Positions 1-6,741 of a DNA stretch of 33,766 nucleotides are shown one piece after another (the stretch's first letter is position 1; the number at the start of each line of letters is the position of its first letter). Made by a program: the position numbers and the translations under genes. Under the pieces are notes generated by a model. The model did no database searches and was not told where the DNA came from. It saw only the letters and a program-made list of their open reading frames with translations. Origin of the DNA: Winogradskya humida (GTDB lineage Bacteria; Actinomycetota; Actinomycetes; Mycobacteriales; Micromonosporaceae); assembly GCF_016862215.1 (NCBI RefSeq), contig NZ_BOMN01000076.1, positions 1 through 33,766 of the forward strand, written 5' to 3'.

Positions 1-2
1 GG

Positions 3-389
3 CCACGGGGTGGGGGGCTGGGGTGCGGTCGGGTGGGGGGTGGTGTGAGCCGGGTTCGGGGTGAGGGGGCGGGTGAAGGTGGGGGGTGGGGTGGTGGGGG
101 TGGACGGGGGGAAGGCCGGGGGCATGGTGAGGGGGCCGGTGGTGGGTGGGGGGATGGGGAGGTGGGAGCGGGTCGCGGCGATGAGGCCGGAGGATTCGGC
201 CAGGCCGGCTGCTGCTACTACCTCGGCGGCGGCTCGGCCCGCGGTGCAGGGGAGGCGTTCGCCGCAGACGGGGCAGATGGTGATGCCGTCGTGCGGGCCC
301 TGGCCGCCGGCGTGGGATTGGAGCATTTCCCAGGCTGTGCGTGCGAGGACGCTGTCGGGTTTAACGTACTTTGTGATGCTGCCTGTCAT
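3..389 (-). CDS. small Cys-motif protein with Pro-rich tail (partial, runs off left edge)
   Basis: An open frame reads leftward from an ATG at 389 to the window edge, giving 129 codons with no stop. The start follows a GGGGGTGG ribosome-binding site. The N-terminal 60 residues contain LQSHAGGQGPHDGITICPVC followed by GERLPC, the H-A-G...C-x2-C...P-C pattern seen in many short actinomycete proteins of unknown role. It may bind zinc, though only three cysteines are visible. From about residue 70 the protein becomes a low-complexity Pro/Thr tail (PPTTGPLTMPP and similar), which makes the plus strand extremely G-rich. Plus-strand frames over the same bases have no domain logic and look like shadows. 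Function is unknown. The reading frame is well supported by codon bias and the motif. Confidence 0.7.
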   Translation of the reverse strand, partial: MTGSITKYVKPDSVLARTAWEMLQSHAGGQGPHDGITICPVCGERLPCTAGRAAAEVVAAAGLAESSGLIAATRSHLPIPPPTTGPLTMPPAFPPSTPTTPPPTFTRPLTPNPAHTTPHPTAPQPPTPW

Positions 390-538
390 GGTGTCCCACC
401 CCCGAATGCTCCGCCGTGGAAGGCGTTCGGGGTCAAGTTCACCGTGATCCGCCCTGTTCCGGGCCGCTTTCGGCACAATCGGGCCGCGGAGCGGGGTGGG
501 CGGGTTTTGCGGGGGCGGGGCCGGGCATCCGTGCGGGC

Positions 539-919
539 ATGACTGATACGGCTGGTGGGGGCGGGGCGGTCGTGGTGCCCTACGAGGACGGGCCATTGCT
601 GATCAGGGGCAACTTCACCATGCGTACGCCCGATGGTGCCGTCATTGATCCCGGCCGCGGGACGGTCGCCTTGTGCCGGTGCGGGAAGTCGGCGTCGAAG
701 CCGTTCTGCGACGGCACCCACAAGGCCATCGGCTTCCGAGCCGGAACCGGCCGCGACACACCCGCACCCCGCGACACACCGACACCTCTCGACACGTCAG
801 CACCCCGAGAAACGTCAGCACCCCGAGAAACACCGGCATCCCCCGACACGTCAGCACCCCGGGAAACATCAGCGAACAGCGACATCCAGGCAGACAACGA
901 GAAGCCAGCAGGTTACTGA
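539..919 (+). CDS. CDGSH iron-sulfur domain protein with hexapeptide-repeat tail
   Basis: This 126-residue protein holds one CDGSH-type 2Fe-2S site: C46-x-C48-x2-S51-x3-P55-x-C57-D-G-T-H61, matching the family consensus at every position. Known family members carry redox-active 2Fe-2S clusters ligated by three Cys and one His, which I infer here. I chose the ATG at 539 because the frame upstream of it lacks coding character, so a longer N-terminus is unlikely. Residues 73-114 are seven hexapeptide units of the type D/E-T-S/P-A-P-R, encoded by an 18-bp tandem repeat. That tail is absent from the usual 65-85-residue domain and is probably disordered. The gene converges on a diiron oxidase gene, so an electron-transfer or iron-handling partnership is possible. 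Confidence 0.88.
   Translation: MTDTAGGGGAVVVPYEDGPLLIRGNFTMRTPDGAVIDPGRGTVALCRCGKSASKPFCDGTHKAIGFRAGTGRDTPAPRDTPTPLDTSAPRETSAPRETPASPDTSAPRETSANSDIQADNEKPAGY
755..880 (+). repeat. in-frame 18-bp tandem repeat, seven units
   Basis: Seven consecutive 18-bp units encode DTPAPR, DTPTPL, DTSAPR, ETSAPR, ETPASP, DTSAPR and ETSANS. The unit length is a multiple of three, so copy-number change would keep the frame. Neighbouring units share most bases (for example the CAGCACCCCGAGAAACGT segment recurs), suggesting recent slippage or unequal crossing-over. Confidence 0.9.
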
Positions 920-928
920 AAGGCAGCA

Positions 929-945
929 GGCCGCTACCGGCGGCC
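929..945. terminator. possible hairpin after the CDGSH gene
   Basis: GGCCGC-TACCG-GCGGCC forms a 6-bp perfect stem ten bases after the stop of the CDGSH gene. There is no T-tract, so it is a weak candidate for an actinomycete-type terminator. Confidence 0.35.
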
Positions 946-1110
946 GGCGCCAAGGTCAAATGTTGCGCCGAGGTCCGGGATGGCGCAACTTTTCGCACCG
1001 TGGGCTGTCAAGCGCGAGGCAATCGTGTCTCACCAAGAAACACATAACTTTTGCCCGAGGCCGTGACCAGCCAAAACGCCGGCAGCCCAGAACGACCCGA
1101 CCCGGCCCGA

Positions 1111-1167
1111 GGAACCAGCGGACGGGCCCGGAACCAGCGGACGGACCGGATCCGGCGGACGGGCCCG
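1111..1167. repeat. imperfect GC-rich direct repeat between convergent genes
   Basis: About three imperfect copies of a 19-bp unit beginning GGAACCAGCGGACGGGCCC lie between the convergent CDGSH and diiron-oxidase genes. A CCGGATCCGG palindrome sits at the second junction. The stretch has no convincing frame of its own. It may act as a transcription-stop region for the minus-strand gene that ends at 1175. Confidence 0.5.
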
Positions 1168-1174
1168 GAGAGAA

Positions 1175-2134
1175 CTACAGGGCCGTGCGGAGCGAGGACT
1201 CGCCGTTTGCCCAGGCGGCCAGAACGCCCGCGGCCCAGCGGTCCTCGAGCGTGAGGACGCAGCGCGCGCCGAAGAGGACGTCCGCGGCGAGTTCCGGTTC
1301 CGCGGTGGCGAAGGAGCCGCACATGTCGAAGGCGGCGATCTGTTCGTGGACCGCGTCCGCCTCGACGTGCTCGTCGTAGAAGCGGGTCGCCGCCTCGGAG
1401 CCGCCCAGCCGGCGCAGGCCGTTGCCGTAGTTGCGGTTGGGGCCGGTGGAGGTCATCTCGTAGGCGGCGAGGTGCCCGAGCAGCGCCCCGCGCCAGCGCC
1501 GGTGCAGGCCGAACAGTGACATCAGGTTGTTGTTCGCGAGCGTCGCGGCGGGCACGACGTCGACGTACGCGCCGTACGTGGTGTCGAGGTTGAGGGCTGT
1601 CATCGTGGATTTGAACAGTTCCTGGTGCATGCGGTTGAGGACTCCCCCGCCGTACTCGTCAATCTGGATCTCGAGGAGGGCGGCCTTGGCCGGGCCGCTG
1701 AGCCGGGGGATCGCGAAGGTGTGGGGGTCCGCCTCGCGCAGGTGGTAGACCGAGCGGTGGGCGGCGAATTCGCGGAACTGCTCGCGGGTCGCGCGGCCAC
1801 GGATGAAACCCGAGAGGGAGGGGCCACCGGCTTCGCGGGTGAGGTCGATCAGGGCGTGGGGCACGTCTTTCACCGCGACGGGTACGCCCAGAGTCCGCAG
1901 ATCCGCCTCGAACAGAGCCTCCAGCGCGGCCCGCACACCGAGCAGCCCGGGCTCCCACTCCCACGCGTCGTCGACGCCGTCCCAGCCCCGGTAGTGCAGT
2001 TCGTAGCAGACGAACAGCGCCAGATGCAGGTCGTCGGCGTCCGACGGATCCCCGGCGGAAACGGCGTGGGGCGCCCGGGTGAGGGCGTTGATCAGGGCTT
2101 CGGAGACGGGGCCTCGGGGCGTGGGCAGTTTCAT
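1175..2134 (-). CDS. haem-oxygenase-like diiron oxidase (iron-containing redox enzyme family)
   Basis: This is a 319-residue all-helical protein of the family usually named iron-containing redox enzyme (haem-oxygenase-like fold). The start is the ATG at 2134, preceded by AAGGAACC at good spacing; an upstream in-frame ATG at 2176 is less likely. Candidate metal ligands are E134, E160-x9-H170, E226 and H256-x3-D260-x2-H263 (in the segment DEHVEADAVHE). This spacing fits the diiron site of haem-oxygenase-like oxygenases such as SznF, as I remember that family. All ligands appear intact, so the protein should bind two irons and activate oxygen. Substrate is unknown; the family includes N-oxygenases and fatty-acid decarboxylases. 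It converges on the CDGSH iron-sulfur gene across a 255-base repeat-bearing gap. Confidence 0.85.
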   Translation of the reverse strand: MKLPTPRGPVSEALINALTRAPHAVSAGDPSDADDLHLALFVCYELHYRGWDGVDDAWEWEPGLLGVRAALEALFEADLRTLGVPVAVKDVPHALIDLTREAGGPSLSGFIRGRATREQFREFAAHRSVYHLREADPHTFAIPRLSGPAKAALLEIQIDEYGGGVLNRMHQELFKSTMTALNLDTTYGAYVDVVPAATLANNNLMSLFGLHRRWRGALLGHLAAYEMTSTGPNRNYGNGLRRLGGSEAATRFYDEHVEADAVHEQIAAFDMCGSFATAEPELAADVLFGARCVLTLEDRWAAGVLAAWANGESSLRTAL

Positions 2135-2287
2135 GGTGGTTCCTTGCGTCGGTGGACCGGTGGGATTCCCGGTCACGATCGCTCGAAACGGTGGAGCGCC
2201 GGTGAGGTTTCATGAGGTGCCAATTCACTCACTGTGGCTGGAACATCGCGCTCCGTACGATTGGGATACCCCCTGGAGGTGATCCCC

Positions 2288-2827
2288 ATGGATGACACCG
2301 AGCTGTACCGCGAGCAGATCCTCCGGCACTCCGGCCCGGTCATCACCGGCCGGTTCCTCGGCTATCGAACCTCGTACACGCGCGAGGTCCGGGTCGGTCA
2401 GCCGCTGCTCATCGCGATCTTCGTCACCGCGAAGGTCATGCAGTCCATCGTCGGGCTGCTGCTCAGCCTGCTGCGCAGCGGTGGCGGCGGCGCGCGGCGC
2501 AAGTTCAAGGATCTGAAGAAGGGCCCCGAGTATCTCGTCACGGAGCTGCGGCTGCGCGACGACCTCGGGCAGATCTACGAGATGGAGATGCACGGGCAAC
2601 TCCCCCAGTCGGCGCTGCACCGCGGCGACCTCGTCCAGGTGCGCACGGTGGCGCAGAAGGACCCGGATCTGCCCGTGAAGATGCAGCAGGTCATCAATCT
2701 GGAGACGCTGCAGCCGTACCGGCCCTGGGTCCCGACGATGTGGTCGCACCTGGGTCCGGGCCTGCTGATCCAGGCCGTACTCGGCCTGATCGTGGTCCTG
2801 GCCGTGGCGGTGGCCTGGATCAGCTGA
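2288..2827 (+). CDS. two-segment membrane protein of unknown function
   Basis: This 179-residue protein starts at an ATG with a strong site (GGAGGTGATCCCC-ATG). A hydrophobic stretch at about residues 40-62 (PLLIAIFVTAKVMQSIVGLL) and another at the extreme C-terminus (GLLIQAVLGLIVVLAVAVAW) frame a basic loop (GGGGARRKFKDLKK) and a hydrophilic domain that may be beta-rich. That layout would put the central domain on one side of the membrane. It is divergent from the diiron-oxidase gene across 153 bases. No catalytic motif is visible and I do not recognise the family. Confidence 0.75.
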   Translation: MDDTELYREQILRHSGPVITGRFLGYRTSYTREVRVGQPLLIAIFVTAKVMQSIVGLLLSLLRSGGGGARRKFKDLKKGPEYLVTELRLRDDLGQIYEMEMHGQLPQSALHRGDLVQVRTVAQKDPDLPVKMQQVINLETLQPYRPWVPTMWSHLGPGLLIQAVLGLIVVLAVAVAWIS

Positions 2828-2842
2828 CCGGTCGCTACCTCC

Positions 2843-4120
2843 TCAGAGCCGCGACAGCGGAACCACCGCCGCCATGACCGCGTCCCCCGCGTCATTGGGG
2901 TGCAGGTGGTCACCGCTGTCGTACGCGGGAGCGATGATCGCCGGGTCGGCAGCGTCCCGGGTCGCCTTGTCGAAGTCGGCGAGCCCGTCGAGCTGGCCGT
3001 CCCCGCCCGTGCGGATCCACGTGTTGACGGCGACGCGGGTCCGTTCGAGCTCGGGCGTCCACGAGCTCCAGCCCTTGAACGGCATGATCGTGGCGCCGAC
3101 GACGCGCAGCCCGCGGGCGTGCGCCTGCGCGGTGATCTGGGCGAGCCCGGCGATGATCTGCTCCGGGTCGGTCTGGTGCGGGGTCTGCTGGATGTCGTTG
3201 ACGCCCTCGAAGACGATGACCGAGCGGGCGCCGGCGCGTTCGAGCACGTCGAAGTTCAGCCGGGTGACCGCGCTGGGGCCGAAGCCCTCGTAGATCGTGT
3301 AGTTCGGGTAGTTGGCGTCGAGCAGGACCCGGTTGCCGCTGATCCCCGAGTTGGCGATGCCGTAATCGGGCACCGGGCTGCCGGCGAGCCGCCCGGCCAG
3401 GTAGTCGGTCCAGCGCCGGTTCGCGCCCCGGGTGGACGTGACGCCGTCGGTGATGGAGTCGCCGAGCGCGACCACCGTGCCGGGCCCGCCGGTGACGTCG
3501 ACGCCGTTCACGTAGTGCCACACGCCCGTGGTCTCGGCGAACGCGGTGGCCGCCTCGTCACCCGCGTGATCGGCCGGCCCCCGGCTGAAGAACGAGTCCT
3601 GCATGGCCGCCGGGTGGTACGTGACGGTCCCGGACGGCTGCGGGGTCCAGGTCGTGACGAGCAGGTCCCGATCGGCGGGTACGCGCAACCGCACCGGGTC
3701 GCTGACGATCTCGGCCCCCCGGGGGATCGTGATGGCGGCTTTCCCGTTGAAGAGCGCGTTCCGCACGGTGCCCGGCGCCGCGGTGCCGTCGCTGCGGTCG
3801 ACCGTGCCGTCGCGGCGGCCGCCGGTGTGCGCGGAGACGGCGACGGTGACGTGCCCCATCAGCACTGGTTGCGTACCGAAACGGTTGGAGAGATGGATCC
3901 GCACGCTGCCGCCGCCGGACGTGGTGTGCACGACGTTGCGGATGGAGTAGCCGGCGTAGCCCTGCTCGGCGCCGGACACCGCGGCCGAGGGCGCGGTGGC
4001 CCAGGCTGTGGTCCACGCGGCTGCTGCCGGTCTTGCCTGTTTCTCGCTGGCACCCGCGGGCGCGGCGATCACGGCCACGAGCAACGTGGACGTGGTGAGT
4101 GCACGGACGAGTCTGCGCAT
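2843..4120 (-). CDS. secreted SGNH/GDSL-family esterase or lipase
   Basis: This 425-residue protein has a Sec-type signal peptide (MRRLVRALTTSTLLVAVIAA, likely cut near AGA-SEK). The SGNH blocks are present: GDSITDG with nucleophile S222 (block I), SGNRVL with the oxyanion Gly (block II), EGVNDI with Asn (block III) and DHLHPNDAG giving the Asp/His pair (block V). The roughly 190-residue region before block I is a beta-rich N-terminal domain often found in secreted actinobacterial members of this group. The start at 4120 follows AGGGGAGGTAACG-ATG. It should hydrolyse esters outside the cell; the natural substrate cannot be read from sequence. Confidence 0.93.
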   Translation of the reverse strand: MRRLVRALTTSTLLVAVIAAPAGASEKQARPAAAAWTTAWATAPSAAVSGAEQGYAGYSIRNVVHTTSGGGSVRIHLSNRFGTQPVLMGHVTVAVSAHTGGRRDGTVDRSDGTAAPGTVRNALFNGKAAITIPRGAEIVSDPVRLRVPADRDLLVTTWTPQPSGTVTYHPAAMQDSFFSRGPADHAGDEAATAFAETTGVWHYVNGVDVTGGPGTVVALGDSITDGVTSTRGANRRWTDYLAGRLAGSPVPDYGIANSGISGNRVLLDANYPNYTIYEGFGPSAVTRLNFDVLERAGARSVIVFEGVNDIQQTPHQTDPEQIIAGLAQITAQAHARGLRVVGATIMPFKGWSSWTPELERTRVAVNTWIRTGGDGQLDGLADFDKATRDAADPAIIAPAYDSGDHLHPNDAGDAVMAAVVPLSRL

Positions 4121-4174
4121 CGTTACCTCCCCTTACCGGTCGGAAGACAACGATCAGTCTCGATGTATTGTCAC

Positions 4175-4205
4175 CTCCGTGTAAAGGGTGCGTTACTTTA
4201 CGGAG
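4175..4205 (-). terminator. bulged hairpin at the end of the DUF3817 gene
   Basis: CTCCGT(GT)AAAG and CTTTACGGAG can pair around a 9-base loop, with a two-base bulge. The structure overlaps the stop codon of the minus-strand DUF3817 gene and lies upstream of the SGNH-hydrolase gene. It could be a terminator for the first or an operator for the second. Confidence 0.35.
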
Positions 4206-4521
4206 CGGCTACTGGCACCGTACGGTCGGTGAGCAGCCCGTGCGACTTCGCCCAGCGCTCAAAGATGAGCGTCGCGAACGGCGGGATCGAACAGACGAGC
4301 GCGACCAGCGTCATCCACCACTTCCAGCCCCCGGCCCGCGCCTGCAGAGCGGTGACCGCGAGGTACGCCATGAAGATCCCGCCGTGGATCGGGCCGGCGA
4401 TCTTCACGCCGATCTCGTTGTGCACGACGACGTACTTGAAGAACATCCCGGTCAGCAACAACGCCCAGCTCACCGCCTCGGCGATTGCGATGGTGGCGAA
4501 CAGGGCAGGTATGCGGCGCAA
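4198..4521 (-). CDS. DUF3817 family integral membrane protein
   Basis: This 107-residue protein has three predicted membrane segments: ALFATIAIAEAVSWALLLTG, a central HGGIFMAYLAVTAL and a third WMTLVALVCSIPPFATLI. The layout R...A..E..S near the N-terminus, K-x-A-G-P-I-H-G in the middle and E-R-W at the end fits DUF3817 (YdzA-like) proteins, which are about this size and of unknown function. I chose the TTG at 4521 because GAGGAGAG lies six to seven bases upstream; no ATG fits. It is divergent from the ligase gene at 4604, leaving an 82-base shared promoter region. Confidence 0.85.
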   Translation of the reverse strand: MRRIPALFATIAIAEAVSWALLLTGMFFKYVVVHNEIGVKIAGPIHGGIFMAYLAVTALQARAGGWKWWMTLVALVCSIPPFATLIFERWAKSHGLLTDRTVPVAAP

Positions 4522-4603
4522 GGTTTCTCTCCTCAGACTCAACTGTCGGTCATCATAGGTGTGAGCCCGGTTCGGCCGGGGCTCGGGGAAAGGCGGTGCG
4601 CAG

Positions 4604-6079
4604 GTGGGCGAAGAGGTCGAGCGGCGCGATTTCACCCGCGAGGACCGCACGAAGTACCGGCAGAAGATCCGGCGGAGCCTCGACGTGTTCGCCGCGATGC
4701 TGCGCGAGTCCCGTTTCGATTTCGAGCGGCCGATGACCGGGATGGAGATCGAGCTCAACCTCGTCGACGACAACGCCGACCCGGCGATGCGCAATGCCGA
4801 GGTGCTGGCCGCGATCTCCGACCCGGACTTCCAGACCGAGCTCGGCCAGTTCAACGTCGAGATCAACGTGGCGCCGCGCAGGCTCGCCGGGGACGGCAAC
4901 GCCGAGCTCGAACGCGAGTTGCGGGCCAGCCTCAACCACGCGGAGAAGCACGCCCGGGACGCCGGCGCGCACATGGTGATGATCGGCATCCTGCCGACGC
5001 TGCGCCGCGAGCACCTGACCGCGGCGTCGCTGTCGACGAATCCCCGCTACGCCCTGCTCAACGAGCAGATCTTCGCGGCCCGCGGCGAGGACCTCGACAT
5101 CAAGATCGACGGCGTCGACCGGCTCGCGGTCACCACCGACTCGATCGCGCCCGAGGCGGCGTGCACCAGCACCCAGTTCCACCTGCAGGTCAGCCCCGAC
5201 CAGTTCGCGGGCTACTGGAACGCCGCCCAGGTCGTCGCCGGGGTGCAGGTCGCGCTCGGCGCCAACTCGCCGCTGCTGTTCGGGCGCGAGCTGTGGCGCG
5301 AGACCCGGATCCCGCTGTTCGAGCAGGCGACGGACACGCGGTCGGAGGAGATCCGGGCCCAGGGCGTACGCCCCCGGGTCTGGTTCGGGGAGCGCTGGAT
5401 CACCTCGGTCTTCGATCTCTTCGAGGAGAACGTGCGGTATTTCCCGGCGCTGCTGCCGATCTGCGCGGACGACGACCCGGAGCAGATCCTGGAGAGCGGC
5501 GACACCCCGGACCTCAGCGAGCTGCGCCTGCACAACGGCACGGTCTACCGCTGGAACAGGCCGATCTACGCGGTGGTCAACGGCCGCCCGCACCTGCGCG
5601 TGGAGAACAGGGTCCTCCCGGCCGGCCCGACGGTGCTCGACACGGTCGCGAACGGCGCGTTCTACTACGGCCTGGTCCGGGCGCTGGCTCTCGCCGACCG
5701 TCCCGTCTGGACCCAGATGTCGTTCAGCGCGGCGGAGGAGAATTTCCACACCGCCGCCCGGCACGGCATCGCGGCATCGGTCTTCTGGCCGGGCCTCGGC
5801 TACGTCCCGGTGTCGGAGCTCGTCCTGCGCCGGCTGCTGCCGCTCGCCCACCAGGGCCTCGAGGAGTGGGGCGTCAGCCGCGAGCAGCGCGAGCGCCTCC
5901 TCGGCATCATCGAGCAGCGCTGCCTGACCGGCCGCAACGGCGCCACCTGGCAGGTCGACACCCTGCACAAGCTCGAGGGCGAGGGCCACCTCGACCGCCA
6001 GGCCGCCCTGCACGAGATGCTGCGCCGCTACCTGCCGCCGATGCACGAGAACATCCCCGTCCACGAATGGCCGGTCTAG
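4604..6079 (+). CDS. glutamate-cysteine ligase family protein (carboxylate-amine ligase)
   Basis: This 491-residue enzyme belongs to the actinobacterial glutamate-cysteine-ligase superfamily. Signature segments include MTGMEIELNLVDD (acidic metal-binding strand), GQFNVEINVAP and the His-containing STQFHLQV. This family makes an amide or peptide bond using ATP, and some members make gamma-glutamyl compounds. Actinomycetes normally use mycothiol rather than glutathione, so a role in true glutathione synthesis is doubtful and the substrate is open. It starts at GTG 4604 with a weak upstream AAAGG. Its stop overlaps the stop of the convergent tetR gene by four bases (4 bp shared at 6076-6079). 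Confidence 0.85.
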   Translation: MGEEVERRDFTREDRTKYRQKIRRSLDVFAAMLRESRFDFERPMTGMEIELNLVDDNADPAMRNAEVLAAISDPDFQTELGQFNVEINVAPRRLAGDGNAELERELRASLNHAEKHARDAGAHMVMIGILPTLRREHLTAASLSTNPRYALLNEQIFAARGEDLDIKIDGVDRLAVTTDSIAPEAACTSTQFHLQVSPDQFAGYWNAAQVVAGVQVALGANSPLLFGRELWRETRIPLFEQATDTRSEEIRAQGVRPRVWFGERWITSVFDLFEENVRYFPALLPICADDDPEQILESGDTPDLSELRLHNGTVYRWNRPIYAVVNGRPHLRVENRVLPAGPTVLDTVANGAFYYGLVRALALADRPVWTQMSFSAAEENFHTAARHGIAASVFWPGLGYVPVSELVLRRLLPLAHQGLEEWGVSREQRERLLGIIEQRCLTGRNGATWQVDTLHKLEGEGHLDRQAALHEMLRRYLPPMHENIPVHEWPV

Positions 6080-6633
6080 GAAACAGCCTCGCGTAGGTCG
6101 GCGAGTGCCCGGCCCATCAGCGTTTCGAGGTCCTCGGCGCCCTCGCCGATCCAGTCGACATAGGCGGTGTCGAAGACGGCGAGGGCGGCCTGGGCGGTGA
6201 GCCGGGCCTTGCCCATGGGTACGCCGCGAGCGTTCAGAGCGTCCGCGAGCGCGGCGGTCAGCGAGGCGGTCTTGACCAGGTCGCGCTCGCGCAGCTCGAT
6301 CGACGACTCGATGAGCCGCTGCCGGGCGCGGGCGAAGTCGCCGTACTGCGCGAGATCCTCGCTGCTGCGGGTCAACGCCGCGAGGACGGCGTCGAGCGGG
6401 CTGAGGTCGCCGCCGGTCTCCGCCAGGTACTTCAGGATGCCCGCCTCGTAGTCCTTCGCGCCGGCGAAGAGGACCTCCCGCTTGTCGGTGAAGTGGTTGA
6501 AGAACGTGCGCTTGGTCAGCCCGGCCCGGTCGGCGATCTCGGCGACCGTCACGGCGGCGTACCCGCGCTCCTGAAAAAGCTCCAGCGCCGCCAGTTGCAG
6601 TCGTCCCTGCGCGTCAGGTTCCCACCGTGCCAT
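6076..6633 (-). CDS. TetR/AcrR family transcriptional regulator
   Basis: This 185-residue protein has an N-terminal helix-turn-helix: AALELFQERGYAAVTVAEIA followed by DRAGLTKRTFFNHFTDKREVL, the standard TetR signature. The C-terminal helical domain presumably binds a ligand. The start is ATG 6633; a TTG at 6642 is in frame but less likely. It is divergent from an oxidoreductase gene, and two copies of a TGCAC-N3-GTGCA element fill the space between them. It most likely represses itself and that oxidoreductase, with a small molecule as inducer (inference). Confidence 0.92.
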   Translation of the reverse strand: MARWEPDAQGRLQLAALELFQERGYAAVTVAEIADRAGLTKRTFFNHFTDKREVLFAGAKDYEAGILKYLAETGGDLSPLDAVLAALTRSSEDLAQYGDFARARQRLIESSIELRERDLVKTASLTAALADALNARGVPMGKARLTAQAALAVFDTAYVDWIGEGAEDLETLMGRALADLREAVS

Positions 6634-6651
6634 GGGTCTCAATCTAGCTTA

Positions 6652-6699
6652 TTGCACTTGGTGCAGTCCCGTGCCAGACTGGCGACTGCACCAAGTGCA
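6652..6699. promoter_or_regulatory. double TetR-type operator with overlapping promoter
   Basis: Two copies of a TGCAC-N3-GTGCA palindrome lie at 6653-6665 and 6687-6699. They are themselves arranged as a perfect 16-base inverted repeat, TGCACTTGGTGCAGTC against GACTGCACCAAGTGCA, with 15 bases between. A plus-strand promoter can be read as TTGCAC (6652-6657), 17 bases, then CAGACT (6675-6680). The first operator would overlap its -35 box and the second would sit at or just after its start point. Confidence 0.8.
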
Positions 6700-6741
6700 T
6701 TCACTGTCTCAGCAGTTCTTTCTCACCAGGGAGCCCGAATC

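Noticed and set aside
33..542. Plus-strand open frames of 128-169 codons at the left edge
   Set aside because: They lie opposite the minus-strand Cys-motif gene, are made of Gly/Arg low-complexity residues and lack a recognisable domain or good start.
2185..2211. Imperfect palindrome GAAAC...GCGCC...GTTTC between the diiron oxidase and the membrane protein
   Set aside because: Only the five-base outer arms match well, which is weak for a GC-rich genome; not listed as an operator.
2900..4558. A plus-strand open frame of 552 codons
   Set aside because: It is antisense to the SGNH hydrolase, which has a signal peptide and all catalytic blocks.
4604..6079. Glutathione biosynthesis gene (gshA)
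   Set aside because: The family is right, but actinomycetes typically make mycothiol and no glutathione synthetase is present, so I did not assign the symbol.
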